The position numbers and the translations under genes are program-made. From contig NZ_PNFD01000002.1 in the NCBI RefSeq assembly GCF_003254645.1, forward strand, positions 62,001 to 126,000: DNA of 64,000 nt, written 5' to 3'. The notes under the pieces were generated by a model. The model made no database searches. It saw only the letters and a program-made list of their open reading frames with translations, and was not told where the DNA came from. The DNA comes from Microbacterium suaedae. GTDB taxonomy: Bacteria > Actinomycetota > Actinomycetes > Actinomycetales > Microbacteriaceae. Every line of letters starts with the position of its first letter. Position 1 is the first letter of the stretch. This document shows, in pieces, positions 28,991 through 39,716 of this stretch.

Positions 28991-29941
28991 ATGGACACCC
29001 GCCCGATCTCTGTGCCGAACCGTCGGCGGTTCCGCCCTGCGCGCGCTCTCGCCCTTCTTGCGCTCGCCGCGGTCGTCGTGTCGGGCGGGACGGCGCTCGC
29101 CGTGCAGATCATCGGGCAGGGGGCCGCTCCGAGCGCCGCATCGTCGCTCGCGCCGTCGAGCGAAGTGAGCGAGGCGAGTTGGTCTCCGGACTGGCCCGCG
29201 TCGGGGGCCGCCGCGTTCGCCGTCGGGGACGGCGAGATCGTCGCGTCCTCGAACGCGGCGCTGCCCATGGCGTCGGTCAGCAAGGTCGTCACCGCGTTGC
29301 TCGTGCTTGAGGCGCGCCCGCTCGAGGTCGGACAGCAGGGCGGCGACTACTGGTTCACGGAGCAGTGGAATCGTGAGTACGAGGAGTACCTCGCGCGCGG
29401 AGAGTCCGCTCTGAAGGTGCCCGTGGATGGCATGCTCACGCAGCACCAGCTCCTGCAGGGCATGCTGATCGGATCGGCATGCAACTACGCCGACATTCTC
29501 GTGGAGAGCATCTGGGGCGATCAGGCCGCGTTCGCGACGGCCGCGGCGGAATACCTGGAGGATCGCGGGATCGACGGGATCACGATGGTCGAGGCGACGG
29601 GGATCGATCCGCGCAACACGGCGACGGCGACGGCGCTCATCGAGGTGGGTCGTCTTGCGCTTGCGCACCCGGTCATCGCGGAGATCGTCGCGACGGCCGA
29701 GGTCGACCTCCCGGGCGCCGGGCGCGTCGAGAACACGAACGAGTTGCTGGCGGATCCGGGGGTCGTCGGGCTGAAGACGGGAACGCTCGACGGGAGCAAT
29801 CTGCTGTCGGCGAAGGAGATCCCGGCGGGAGGCGAGACGGCGCGCGTGTGGGCGGTCGTGCTGGGCCAGCCGGACGATGAGGCCCGCTTCTCCGCGTCGC
29901 GGGAGTTGTACGCGTCGATCGAACGCGGAATCGCGGGGTGA
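28991..29941 (+). CDS. D-alanyl-D-alanine carboxypeptidase (penicillin-binding protein, S11 type)
   Basis: 316 residues from ATG 28991. An N-terminal signal/anchor helix is followed by the three active-site motifs: SVSK (SxxK, nucleophile Ser), SACN (SxN) and KTGT. It trims pentapeptide stems of peptidoglycan outside the membrane. The C-terminal membrane anchor of classical DacA proteins is absent, so anchoring is probably by the N-terminal helix. Confidence 0.88.
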   Translation: MDTRPISVPNRRRFRPARALALLALAAVVVSGGTALAVQIIGQGAAPSAASSLAPSSEVSEASWSPDWPASGAAAFAVGDGEIVASSNAALPMASVSKVVTALLVLEARPLEVGQQGGDYWFTEQWNREYEEYLARGESALKVPVDGMLTQHQLLQGMLIGSACNYADILVESIWGDQAAFATAAAEYLEDRGIDGITMVEATGIDPRNTATATALIEVGRLALAHPVIAEIVATAEVDLPGAGRVENTNELLADPGVVGLKTGTLDGSNLLSAKEIPAGGETARVWAVVLGQPDDEARFSASRELYASIERGIAG

Positions 29942-29945
29942 CGCG

Positions 29946-29977
29946 AGACGCCCCGCGGACGGATCCGCGGGGCGTCT
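29946..29977. terminator. Terminator between carboxypeptidase gene and fbaA
   Basis: Perfect 14-bp arms (AGACGCCCCGCGGA and complement) with loop CGGA, lying between convergent genes. Confidence 0.88.
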
Positions 29978-29996
29978 GCAGTGAGAAGCAGGCCGG

Positions 29997-31028
<1,032 letters not shown>

Positions 31029-31117
31029 GGCGCGGCTCCTTCGTGTCGAATGGTGAAAGCCCTCACAGCCTATGGTGTGGACGCGGTCGACGGAACTCGA
31101 GGGCCTTCGCGCACGGT

Positions 31118-31136
31118 AATCGAAAGAATGTCGATT
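31118..31136. promoter_or_regulatory. Inverted repeat in the fbaA-glpX divergent promoter region
   Basis: AATCGA-(7 bp)-TCGATT between the divergent aldolase and fructose-bisphosphatase genes. It could be an operator coordinating the two steps; short arms make this weak. Confidence 0.25.
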
Positions 31137-31199
31137 CCTTCATGCACATCGGTGCATCGGGCTCGTCCTGCGAGCGTCTGCGTGGCTACTCTCGGGAGC

Positions 31200-32201
31200 A
31201 TGACCGCCGATCACGAGATCCACGACACCGACGACCTCATCCCGCTGCAGCCGGATCGCAACATCGCGCTCGAGCTTGTGCGCGCCACGGAAGCCGCCGC
31301 GATTCGCTCGTCGCCATTCATCGGGCGGGGGCAGAAGGAGCTCGCCGACGGCGCGGCTGTCGACGCCATGCGCGCCTTCCTCACGACCGTCGAGTTCGAC
31401 GGCGTCGTCGTGATCGGCGAGGGCGAGAAGGACGCCGCGCCGATGCTTTTCAACGGCGAGCACGTCGGTACGGGGAGGGGACGCTCCTATGACATCGCCG
31501 TGGATCCGATCGACGGAACGACGCTCACGGCGGAGGGGCGCAACAATGCGCTCTCGGTGATCGCGATGTCGGATCGCGGCACGATGCTCGATGCCTCGAG
31601 TGTGTTCTACATGGACAAGATCGTCACGGGGCCCGCGGGTGTCGGCGTCGTCGACATCCGGCGTCCGATCCAGGAGAACATCCGGTTGCTTGCGAAGGAA
31701 CTCGGCAAGCCTGTCGAGGAGATGGTCGTCTCGGTGCTGAACCGACCCCGGCATGAGCAGCTGGTCGCCGACATCCGGTCGACAGGTGCGGGAACGCGTC
31801 TGATGAGCGACGGCGATGTCGCGGGCGGAATCAATGCGGCGCGCCACGATGCCCGCACGGACATGTGTGTCGGCGTGGGCGGCAGCCCGGAGGGAATCGT
31901 CACCGCGTGCGCGATCAAGGCGCTCGGCGGGCACATCCAGGGGCGCATGTGGCCCCGGGACGACGACGAGCGACAGAAGGGGATCGACGCGGGGCTGCCG
32001 ATGGACGACGTGCTCGAAGCCGAGGACATGGTGACGGGCAGCAACACGATCTTCGTGGCGACGGGCGTCACGGACGGTGCGCTCGTGGCCGGCGTGAAGC
32101 GTCAGGACGGCTATCTCTACACGGAGAGCGTCGTGCTGCGCGGCCATTCGGGCACACTGCGTCGCATCTCGAGTGACCACCTCGAGTCGAAGTGGCTGTG
32201 A
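31200..32201 (+). CDS. glpX: Class II fructose-1,6-bisphosphatase
   Basis: 333 residues from ATG 31200. The lithium-sensitive phosphatase motif DPIDGTTLTAEGRNNA and GEGEKDAAPML place it in the GlpX family. It performs the gluconeogenic step opposite phosphofructokinase. The frame remains open upstream across the antisense of fbaA, but only the part from 31200 matches the family. Confidence 0.96.
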   Translation: MTADHEIHDTDDLIPLQPDRNIALELVRATEAAAIRSSPFIGRGQKELADGAAVDAMRAFLTTVEFDGVVVIGEGEKDAAPMLFNGEHVGTGRGRSYDIAVDPIDGTTLTAEGRNNALSVIAMSDRGTMLDASSVFYMDKIVTGPAGVGVVDIRRPIQENIRLLAKELGKPVEEMVVSVLNRPRHEQLVADIRSTGAGTRLMSDGDVAGGINAARHDARTDMCVGVGGSPEGIVTACAIKALGGHIQGRMWPRDDDERQKGIDAGLPMDDVLEAEDMVTGSNTIFVATGVTDGALVAGVKRQDGYLYTESVVLRGHSGTLRRISSDHLESKWL

Positions 32202-32295
32202 GCCGCGGCCCGGCCTGTGCGGTTCCCAGTGGATCCGCGGTTCACGAGTTGATCACGTTCCCGGTCGGTGGCGCTCCCCGTGCGATAATCGCCCT

Positions 32296-32496
32296 ATGAG
32301 TGAGCAGTCGGAGAAGTCGCCGTCGGCCGGAGCGCGCGCGGTGGTGGCAGACGCGCAGGACCCGGCTCGTCGCCCCGACGTGCTCTTCCGTGTGCGGCGC
32401 CCGGCCGGCACAGAACCGAGTGTCTGGTGGTCGATCGGCGGCTTCATCGTCGTCTCGGCTGGAGTCCTCGCGGCGCTCAACCTGCTTCCGGGCTGA
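32296..32496 (+). CDS. Small single-pass membrane protein
   Basis: 66 residues: a charged N-terminal 40 residues and one C-terminal helix (VWWSIGGFIVVSAGVLAALNLL). No domain is recognised. Position between glpX and ychF and clean codon bias support a real gene. Confidence 0.6.
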   Translation: MSEQSEKSPSAGARAVVADAQDPARRPDVLFRVRRPAGTEPSVWWSIGGFIVVSAGVLAALNLLPG

Positions 32497-32534
32497 GAGG
32501 GGCGGCCCGGCCGGGCCGCGTAGACTGCTCTCCC

Positions 32535-33632
32535 GTGGCTCTGACTATCGGCATCGTGGGACTGCCCAATGTGGGCAAGTCGACCCTCTTCAACGCACTG
32601 ACCAAGAACACCGTGCTCGCGGCGAACTACCCGTTCGCGACGATCGAGCCGAACGTCGGCGTCGTCGAACTGCCGGATCCGCGTCTCGATCGTCTCGCGG
32701 AGATCTTCGGATCCCAGAAGATCCTCCCGGCGCCCGTGTCGTTCGTCGACATCGCGGGCATCGTTCGCGGCGCGAGCGAGGGAGAGGGGCTCGGCAACCA
32801 GTTCCTCGCGAACATCCGCGAGGCCGACGCGATCGCGCAGGTCGTGCGCGGCTTCACGGACGGCGATGTCACGCACGTCGACGGGGCAGTCGACCCGGCG
32901 AGTGACATGGAGACGATCAACACCGAGCTGATGATCGCCGATATGCAGACGCTCGAGAAGGCGATCCCGCGCCTCGAGAAGGAAGTCAAGGGCAAGAAGG
33001 TCGATCCGGCCGTTCTCGACGCCGCGAAGGACGCGCTCGCGATCCTCGAGGCGGGAAAGACGCTGTTCCAGGCGGGCTTCGACACGACGCTCGTGAGGGA
33101 GCTCGGCCTGCTCACGGCGAAGCCGACGCTGTTCGTCTTCAACGTCGATGAGGGCGTGCTGACGGACGAGGCGCGCATGTCCGAGCTCGCCGAGCTCGTG
33201 GCGCCGGCGAAGGCCGTGTTCCTCGACGCGAAGGTCGAGTCCGAGCTCATTGGCCTCGACGCCGACGAGGCGCTTGAGCTGCTGCAGTCGCTCGGCCAGG
33301 AGGAATCGGGTCTCGACCAGCTCGCCCGCGTCGGATTCGAGACGCTCGGCCTGCAGACCTACCTCACGGCGGGCCCGAAGGAAGCGCGCGCCTGGACGAT
33401 CCGCAAGGGCGCGACGGCCCCGCAGGCGGCGGGCGTCATCCACACCGACTTCGAGCGCGGCTTCATCAAGGCCGAGATCGTCTCGTTCGCCGACCTCGAC
33501 GCTCTCGGCTCGATGAGCGAAGCGAAGGCCGCAGGCAAGGTGCGCATGGAGGGCAAGGACTACGTCATGGCCGATGGGGATGTGGTGGAGTTCCGACACG
33601 GAATAACCTCTGCCGCACAGGGCAAGAAGTGA
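32535..33632 (+). CDS. ychF: YchF/OLA1-type P-loop ATPase with an altered C-terminus
   Basis: 365 residues from GTG 32535. G1 motif GLPNVGKST, G3 DIAGIV and the C-terminal TGS domain (GVIHTDFERGFIKAEIV) identify the universal Obg-family ATPase YchF. Up to DGDVVEFR the sequence follows the family, but the near-universal FNV ending is missing and is replaced by HGITSAAQGKK. The altered tail starts at about 33596 and runs into the hsdM start (GTGA overlap). This looks like replacement of the 3' end by an integrated island. TGS folding is probably preserved but untested. Confidence 0.95.
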   Translation: MALTIGIVGLPNVGKSTLFNALTKNTVLAANYPFATIEPNVGVVELPDPRLDRLAEIFGSQKILPAPVSFVDIAGIVRGASEGEGLGNQFLANIREADAIAQVVRGFTDGDVTHVDGAVDPASDMETINTELMIADMQTLEKAIPRLEKEVKGKKVDPAVLDAAKDALAILEAGKTLFQAGFDTTLVRELGLLTAKPTLFVFNVDEGVLTDEARMSELAELVAPAKAVFLDAKVESELIGLDADEALELLQSLGQEESGLDQLARVGFETLGLQTYLTAGPKEARAWTIRKGATAPQAAGVIHTDFERGFIKAEIVSFADLDALGSMSEAKAAGKVRMEGKDYVMADGDVVEFRHGITSAAQGKK

Positions 33633-35179
33633 AGACGACTGACCTCGCCAAGGTACGCGCGGCCCTTTGGGCCGCTGCTGACGAACTGCGTGCCAACTCC
33701 AAGCTCACCCCTGTCCAGTACCGCGACCCGGTGCTCGGGCTCGTGTTCCTGGCCTACGCCGAAAACCGGTTCGAGGCCGTCAGGGGTGACGTCGAGGCCA
33801 AGGCCAGTGCTCGCAACCCGGCGACGATCGCCGACTACAAGGCGAAGTCGGTGCTGTACGTCCCCGACGAGTCACGCCTTTCCAACTTGGTGGAATTGCC
33901 CGAGGCCGAAGACATCGGCAAGGCCACCGACGAGGCGATCAAAGCCATCGAGGCAGCCAACCCTGAGCTGAAGGACATCCTCCCGCGCGGCTACCAGAAG
34001 CTGGAGCGCTCGACCCTGATTGAGCTCCTACGCCTCTTCGCGTCGCTACCGACCCAACTCGAAGGCGATGCCTTCGGTTTCATCTACGAAGACTTCCTCT
34101 CCAACTTCGCGGCCCAGGAAGGCAAGGGCGGCGGAGAGTACTTCACGCCTTACTCGATCGTCCGCCTCATCGTCGAGATCCTGCAGCCGTTCCAAGGCCG
34201 CGTGTTTGACCCTGCGTGCGGCTCGGGTGGCATGTTCGTCCAGTGCGGGAAGTTCGTCGAGCGCCACCACGATTCTGCTAGTCGTAAGCTCTCGGTCTTC
34301 GGCGCGGAGAAGACCGAGGACACCGTCCCGTTGGCGAAGATGAACCTCGCCCTCCACGGGCTTTCCGGTGACATCCGCCAGGCCAACAGCTATTACGAGG
34401 ACCCACACAGCGCCGTTGGAGCGTTCGACTATGTGATGGCCAACCCTCCCTTCAACGTCGACAAGATCAAGAAGGACCAGCTGGCCGGCGACAAACGGTT
34501 CCCCTTCGGACTGCCGAAGGCCGACAACGGCAACTTCCTGTGGATCCAGCAGTTCTACGCGGCGCTCTCGCCGAAGGGGCGCGCTGGCTTCGTCATGGCC
34601 AACTCGGCCGGCGACGCGGGCCACTCGGAAAAGGAGATCCGCAAACAGTTGGTCGAGTCCGGCACCGTTGACGTGATGGTCGCGATCAGCTCGAACTTCT
34701 TCTACACCGTCACTCTGCCGGTCACGCTGTGGTTCCTCGACAAGGCCAAGGTGGGCACGGCGCGCGAGGACACGGTGCTGTTCCTGGACGCCCGTCACAT
34801 CTTCCGTCAGATCGACCGCGCCCACCGCGACTTCACTGCTGAGCAGATCGAGTTCTTGGCCAACATCGTGCGGCTCTACCGCGGCGAGGACATCGAGACC
34901 GCTGACGGCAGCGACACCTTGCTCAAGGAGAACTTCCCCGAAGGGAAGTACGTCAACGTCGGAGGCCTGTGCAAGGTTGCCACCCGCGCCGAGATCGAAG
35001 CGCAAGGCTGGAGCCTCAACCCCGGCCGATACACCGGCACCGCAGCAGTTGACGAGAGCGATGTCGACTTCATGGGCGACCTCGAAGCGCTATACGAGGA
35101 GTTCACGAAGTTGAGCGACGAGGCGGACGTGCTCCGTACGAAGGTTGAAGCTGCCGTTCAAGGGATCCTCGGCGCATGA
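33629..35179 (+). CDS. hsdM: Type I restriction-modification system, adenine methyltransferase subunit
   Basis: 516 residues. An N-terminal HsdM helical domain (LWAAADELRANSKLTPVQYRDPVLGLVFL) precedes the N6-adenine methylase core. SAM-binding motif DPACGSGGMF is near residue 194 and catalytic NPPF near 271. With HsdS it methylates host sites. The GTG start overlaps the ychF stop, and its own stop overlaps hsdS. No separate promoter space exists, so expression probably depends on ychF transcription. Confidence 0.95.
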   Translation: MKTTDLAKVRAALWAAADELRANSKLTPVQYRDPVLGLVFLAYAENRFEAVRGDVEAKASARNPATIADYKAKSVLYVPDESRLSNLVELPEAEDIGKATDEAIKAIEAANPELKDILPRGYQKLERSTLIELLRLFASLPTQLEGDAFGFIYEDFLSNFAAQEGKGGGEYFTPYSIVRLIVEILQPFQGRVFDPACGSGGMFVQCGKFVERHHDSASRKLSVFGAEKTEDTVPLAKMNLALHGLSGDIRQANSYYEDPHSAVGAFDYVMANPPFNVDKIKKDQLAGDKRFPFGLPKADNGNFLWIQQFYAALSPKGRAGFVMANSAGDAGHSEKEIRKQLVESGTVDVMVAISSNFFYTVTLPVTLWFLDKAKVGTAREDTVLFLDARHIFRQIDRAHRDFTAEQIEFLANIVRLYRGEDIETADGSDTLLKENFPEGKYVNVGGLCKVATRAEIEAQGWSLNPGRYTGTAAVDESDVDFMGDLEALYEEFTKLSDEADVLRTKVEAAVQGILGA

Positions 35180-36372
35180 GCGAGTGGCGGGAGGTCACGC
35201 TCGCGGAACTGGGGAAGTTCTCGAGCGGAAAGCCAATCACGCCCGGACAGCGAGGTGAGTTCAATGCTTACGGCGCGAACGGCGTCATTGGCGGCTCCGA
35301 TGAGGCGCGATACGGATCAGGCATCATCGTCGGCCGCGTCGGTGCCTATTGTGGAGCGGTAGCAGTTAGCCACGAACCGTTCTGGGCCTCGGATAACACC
35401 ATCGTCATCGAACCGGCGATCGATGACGATCTCGACTACTTGGGCTATCTCCTGCGTTCCGCACATCTTCATCGCTATGCCGGCGGGGCGGCTCAACCTT
35501 TGGTTACGCAGGGAATCCTGAAGGCGCTTCGATTCCGTGTTCCTGAGCCGAACGTGCGCGTCCGCATTGGACGGGTGTTGGCCGATTTCGACGACCTGAT
35601 CGAGAACAACCGACGTCGGGTTGAGATCCTGGAAGAGAAGGCCCGGTCCATCTACCGTGAGTGGTTCGTGAAGTTCCGCTACCCCGGACACCAAGACGTG
35701 CCCATCGTCGAGTCTGCCCTTGGCCCGATTCCAGAGGGGTGGGTAGTGCGAGCCGTGGGTGAAGTCTCGGCCGTCGTCGTGCGCGGCATCTCGCCCAAGT
35801 ACGCAAAGGATGGTGAGTGGATCGTACTCAACCAGAAGTGCATACGTAATGGTCGTGTCTCGCTTGCGCCGTCGCGGCGTCAGGAGCGCTCGGTCTCGGA
35901 AGCGAAACGAATCCGATCCGGGGATGTGCTAATTAACTCTACTGGAGTAGGAACTCTGGGGAGGGTGGCAATGTATCGCGGTCTCTCCGAGGGCGTCACC
36001 GTTGATTCCCACGTAACCATATGCCGACCAGTGCAAGGTTCTTTGAACCCCTGGTATGCGATGAGCTTGCTAGCCAAGCAGAGCGACATCGAACGGCTGG
36101 GCGCGGGGGCGACAGGACAGACAGAGTTGCGGAAGTCAGATGTCGAAGCGCTGGAGTTGGTTCGGCCCGCCGCTCCCGTCGTCGAGGCGTTCAATGCCGT
36201 GATCTCTCCGCTTCTGGAGCAGATCGATTTTCTTTTGGCCAGCAGCGAGACGACGTCTGCGCTGCGTGACCTCCTGCTGCCAAAACTGGTGACGGGGCAG
36301 ATCGACATCTCGACGCTCGACCTGGATGCGCTGATCGCGGCAGAACGCGCCGGTGAAGGTGCGGTGGCGTGA
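35176..36372 (+). CDS. hsdS: Type I restriction-modification system, specificity subunit
   Basis: 398 residues with two target-recognition domains separated by conserved helical spacers (RIGRVLADFDDLIENNRRRVEILEEKARSIYREWF and the C-terminal half repeat ending in SALRDLLLPKLVTGQID). The two domains define a bipartite target that cannot be read from sequence. The ATG overlaps the hsdM stop by 4 bp. GC content of the recognition domains looks lower than flanking genes, as is usual for these shuffling domains. Confidence 0.94.
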   Translation: MSEWREVTLAELGKFSSGKPITPGQRGEFNAYGANGVIGGSDEARYGSGIIVGRVGAYCGAVAVSHEPFWASDNTIVIEPAIDDDLDYLGYLLRSAHLHRYAGGAAQPLVTQGILKALRFRVPEPNVRVRIGRVLADFDDLIENNRRRVEILEEKARSIYREWFVKFRYPGHQDVPIVESALGPIPEGWVVRAVGEVSAVVVRGISPKYAKDGEWIVLNQKCIRNGRVSLAPSRRQERSVSEAKRIRSGDVLINSTGVGTLGRVAMYRGLSEGVTVDSHVTICRPVQGSLNPWYAMSLLAKQSDIERLGAGATGQTELRKSDVEALELVRPAAPVVEAFNAVISPLLEQIDFLLASSETTSALRDLLLPKLVTGQIDISTLDLDALIAAERAGEGAVA

Positions 36373-39300
36373 TGAGCCCGACCGGTCCAGAGTACTGGTA
36401 CGTGGAGAAGCCAAGCATCGAGCTTCTTGAGCAACTTGGCTGGACCGCTGTTGATGCCTTCCAGGAGACTCTGGGAGCCCAGGGCACGCTGGGTCGCGAC
36501 TCCCGACGCGATGTTGTTCTCACGCACCGCCTGCGAGCCGCGATGCGCAAACTCAACACTGAGCATGTGCCGGACACCTCGATCAACGAGGCGATTGAGG
36601 TACTCACCAAGGACCGAGCAGCCATGGACCGGGTGCGGGCCAACCGCGCGGTCCATGACCTGCTACGCGACGGGTACCGCGCTGAGTGGGTAGACGGCCG
36701 CGGAGACAAGCAGATCGAGACCCTTCGGTACCTCGATCTGAGCAATCCTTCGAACAATGACCTGTTAGCCGTACAGCAGATGTGGATCAAGGGCGAATTG
36801 CACAGCCGCCGACTCGATCTGGCTCTGTTCGTCAACGGTGTCCCACTCGTGCTGATGGAGTTCAAGGAGCCGAACGAGTCGGTCAAGGCGGCATACGACA
36901 ACAACCTGACTGACTACCGCGACACCATCCCGCAGCTCTTCATACCGAACTGTTTCGTGCTGCTGTCCAACGGCAGCCACGCCAAGGTCGGGTCGACGTA
37001 TTCGCCGTACGAGTTCTTCAACGACTGGAAGGTGATCGACGCCCAAGGCACGCGCGGGGCGATTGCCCTGGAAACCGCGCTGCGTGGCACTTGTGACCCA
37101 GCGGTGCTGCTGGACCTGGTGGAGAACTTCGTCGCGTACATGGAGCGGCCCGGTGGCCTGATCAAGGTCATGGCGCGGTCGCACCAGTTCCATGGGGTCA
37201 ACGCGGCGATTGAGAACCTTCACCGGTCGCGGGCCGAGCATGACAAGCGCCTCGGTGTCTTCTGGCACACCCAAGGTTCGGGCAAGTCACTGTCAATGCT
37301 GTGGTTCACCCAAAAGGTGCTGCGTCAGGTGGCCGGCAAGTGGACGTTCGTCATGGTGACGGACCGCAAAGAGCTCGACACTCAGTTGCATGGTGAGTTC
37401 GCCGACGCAGGGGCGATCTCGCCCGAGGCGCGGGTGCACGCGGAGTCCGTGGTGCACCTGCGTGAACTGCTGGCTGCTGATCACCGGTATGTGTTCACGC
37501 TGATCCAGAAGTTCCAACCCTCCAAGGGTTTGGGGGAGCAGCAGATGCCGGTCCTGTCCACAAGGTCTGATGTCATCGTCATCACTGACGAGGCACACCG
37601 CAGCCAGTACGACACGCTTGCACTGAACATGCGCACGGCGTTGCCGAACGCGTCAATGATGGGCTTCACCGGCACACCGTTGATTACCGGGGAGGAGCAG
37701 GCCACGCGCGAGCAGTTCGGTGACTACGTCAGCGTCTATAACTTTCGCGACGCGATCGATGACGGCGCGACGGTTCCGCTGTACTACGAGAACCGCATCC
37801 CCGAACTTCAACTGGTTAACGAGAACTTCTCCGAAGAACTCGAGGAACTCCTCGAGGATGCTGAACTCGACGAGGACGCCGAAGGCCAACTCGCCCGCGT
37901 CTTCGGCACGCAGTACACGCTGCTGACACGGCCCGACCGCCTCAAGACCATCGCGAAGGACCTCGTCTCCCACTTCGTGGGCCGTGGCTTCTCCGGCAAG
38001 GCGATGTATGTCGGGTTGGACAAGGCCGCTGCCGTGCGTATGTTCAACCTCGTGCAGGAGGCCTGGACCGAGCACCTGGCCGAGTTGAGGGCCGCGCACG
38101 ACGCCCTCCCCGAACTTGAGCGGCCCTGGTTGGCCTCACGTATCGAGTTGATGGAGACCACCGACATGGCGGTGGTGGTTTCGCAGAGTCAGAACGAACT
38201 GAAGATGCTCGACGACCTCGGCCTCGACATCCGCCCGCATCGTGAGCGGATGAACCGCGAGGATCTGGCCGAGAAGTTCAAGGACTCCGACGACCCTCTG
38301 CGGCTGGTGTTCGTGTGTGCCATGTGGATGACCGGTTTCGACGCGCCGAGCGTCTCGACGGTCTATCTCGACCGGCCGATGCGCAACCACACGCTGATGC
38401 AGACGATCGCTCGCGCCAACCGTGTCTTCCCGGAGAAGGACAACGGCCTGATCGTTGACTACGTCGGGGTTTTCCGGAATCTGGAGAAGGCCCTGGCGAT
38501 TTACGGGGCCGCCGACGCGGGCGAGTCACCCATCGAGATCATTGACGCCCTTGCCGGTGAGCTGGACGCCGCGGTGGCTGAACTGTTCATCTTCTGCTCC
38601 GGCGTGGGAGTGGACCTTGCCGCGATGCGCGATGCCGAAGGGTTTGACCACGTCGCCAAACGTGATGCCGCTGTCGAATCGCTGCTGGTCGACGAGGAGA
38701 CCCGCACTGACTTCCAGCAGCGCGCTCGGCAGGTCCGCAAGCTCTTCAAAGCCCTGCTGCCGGATCCCAAGGCCGCTGCCCAACAACGCAATGTTGCTGC
38801 GGTCAGAGTTCTCGCCGAACGCATCGCAGAGGTCACACGTCCACCGGAGGTCGACCTGGGGACGGTGCCGGATGCGGTGGATGCCCTGCTTGACCGATCC
38901 GTGGGTGCCGAGGAGTACGTTATTCGGGCCGCTGCCGAGGGAACGAAGCCGGACCCGCTCATCGATCTGTCGCAGATCGACTTCGAGGGGCTGGCAGCCA
39001 AGTTCGCTGGGCGAAAGCGAGCGGAAACAGACCGGATGGCCCAACTGCTCCGCCAGCAGGCCATCAGCGCAGCGACCCGGAACCCGACCCGCTACGAGCT
39101 GGTTGAACGAATCGAGAAGCTGATCGATGAATACAACGCGGGCAGTGTGAACATTGACGAGTACCTTCGTCGCCTGATCGAGCTCTCGGAGACACTGACG
39201 GTCGAAGAGGAGCGCTCGGTACGCGAAGGCGTGACCGAGGAAGAGCTCGCGATCTTCGACCTGCTGACCCAGCATGATCCTGTTCTTAGCGCCGATGAGC

Positions 39301-39716
39301 GCGAGACTGTGAAGGCAAGCGCCAGGAAGCTCCTGGAGCACCTGCACGAGAAACTCGTCCAGGACTGGCGTCGCAAGGTCGACGTTATGAACGACGTCGA
39401 CAGCACGATCCGCCAGGTCCTCGACCAGGGCCTGCCCGAGAAGCCCTACACGCTGGATATTTTTACCTCGAAGATGCGGCTGGTCTTTGATCACGTCCTT
39501 ACCGCCTACGGTGACGACGGTGAGAGCGCCTACGCGCCCAGAATCGACTTTCACTGGCCGGCACCATCCGTGGAATACGTTGGCCCCCTTGATGTGGACA
39601 AGATCGCTGATGACGTCGTTGCCCGCATTCACGATGACCCGGCCTTCGCCGCTCACGTCGCGGTGCAACTGGGTGCCACTGACGCGAACGACTCACTGGG
39701 GTACCCAGGCACCTGA
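36372..39716 (+). CDS. hsdR: Type I restriction-modification system, restriction/translocase subunit
   Basis: 1114 residues. The N-terminal PD-(D/E)xK nuclease is seen as RLDLALFVNG followed by VLMEFK near residues 147-164. Walker A GSGKSLSML lies near 303, Walker B DEAHRS near 404, and further SF2 motifs FTGTPLI and IARANRVF follow. It translocates DNA and cleaves unmodified targets. The ATG at 36372 overlaps the hsdS stop (TGATG). All three subunits look intact, so the system may be active. Confidence 0.95.
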   Translation: MSPTGPEYWYVEKPSIELLEQLGWTAVDAFQETLGAQGTLGRDSRRDVVLTHRLRAAMRKLNTEHVPDTSINEAIEVLTKDRAAMDRVRANRAVHDLLRDGYRAEWVDGRGDKQIETLRYLDLSNPSNNDLLAVQQMWIKGELHSRRLDLALFVNGVPLVLMEFKEPNESVKAAYDNNLTDYRDTIPQLFIPNCFVLLSNGSHAKVGSTYSPYEFFNDWKVIDAQGTRGAIALETALRGTCDPAVLLDLVENFVAYMERPGGLIKVMARSHQFHGVNAAIENLHRSRAEHDKRLGVFWHTQGSGKSLSMLWFTQKVLRQVAGKWTFVMVTDRKELDTQLHGEFADAGAISPEARVHAESVVHLRELLAADHRYVFTLIQKFQPSKGLGEQQMPVLSTRSDVIVITDEAHRSQYDTLALNMRTALPNASMMGFTGTPLITGEEQATREQFGDYVSVYNFRDAIDDGATVPLYYENRIPELQLVNENFSEELEELLEDAELDEDAEGQLARVFGTQYTLLTRPDRLKTIAKDLVSHFVGRGFSGKAMYVGLDKAAAVRMFNLVQEAWTEHLAELRAAHDALPELERPWLASRIELMETTDMAVVVSQSQNELKMLDDLGLDIRPHRERMNREDLAEKFKDSDDPLRLVFVCAMWMTGFDAPSVSTVYLDRPMRNHTLMQTIARANRVFPEKDNGLIVDYVGVFRNLEKALAIYGAADAGESPIEIIDALAGELDAAVAELFIFCSGVGVDLAAMRDAEGFDHVAKRDAAVESLLVDEETRTDFQQRARQVRKLFKALLPDPKAAAQQRNVAAVRVLAERIAEVTRPPEVDLGTVPDAVDALLDRSVGAEEYVIRAAAEGTKPDPLIDLSQIDFEGLAAKFAGRKRAETDRMAQLLRQQAISAATRNPTRYELVERIEKLIDEYNAGSVNIDEYLRRLIELSETLTVEEERSVREGVTEEELAIFDLLTQHDPVLSADERETVKASARKLLEHLHEKLVQDWRRKVDVMNDVDSTIRQVLDQGLPEKPYTLDIFTSKMRLVFDHVLTAYGDDGESAYAPRIDFHWPAPSVEYVGPLDVDKIADDVVARIHDDPAFAAHVAVQLGATDANDSLGYPGT

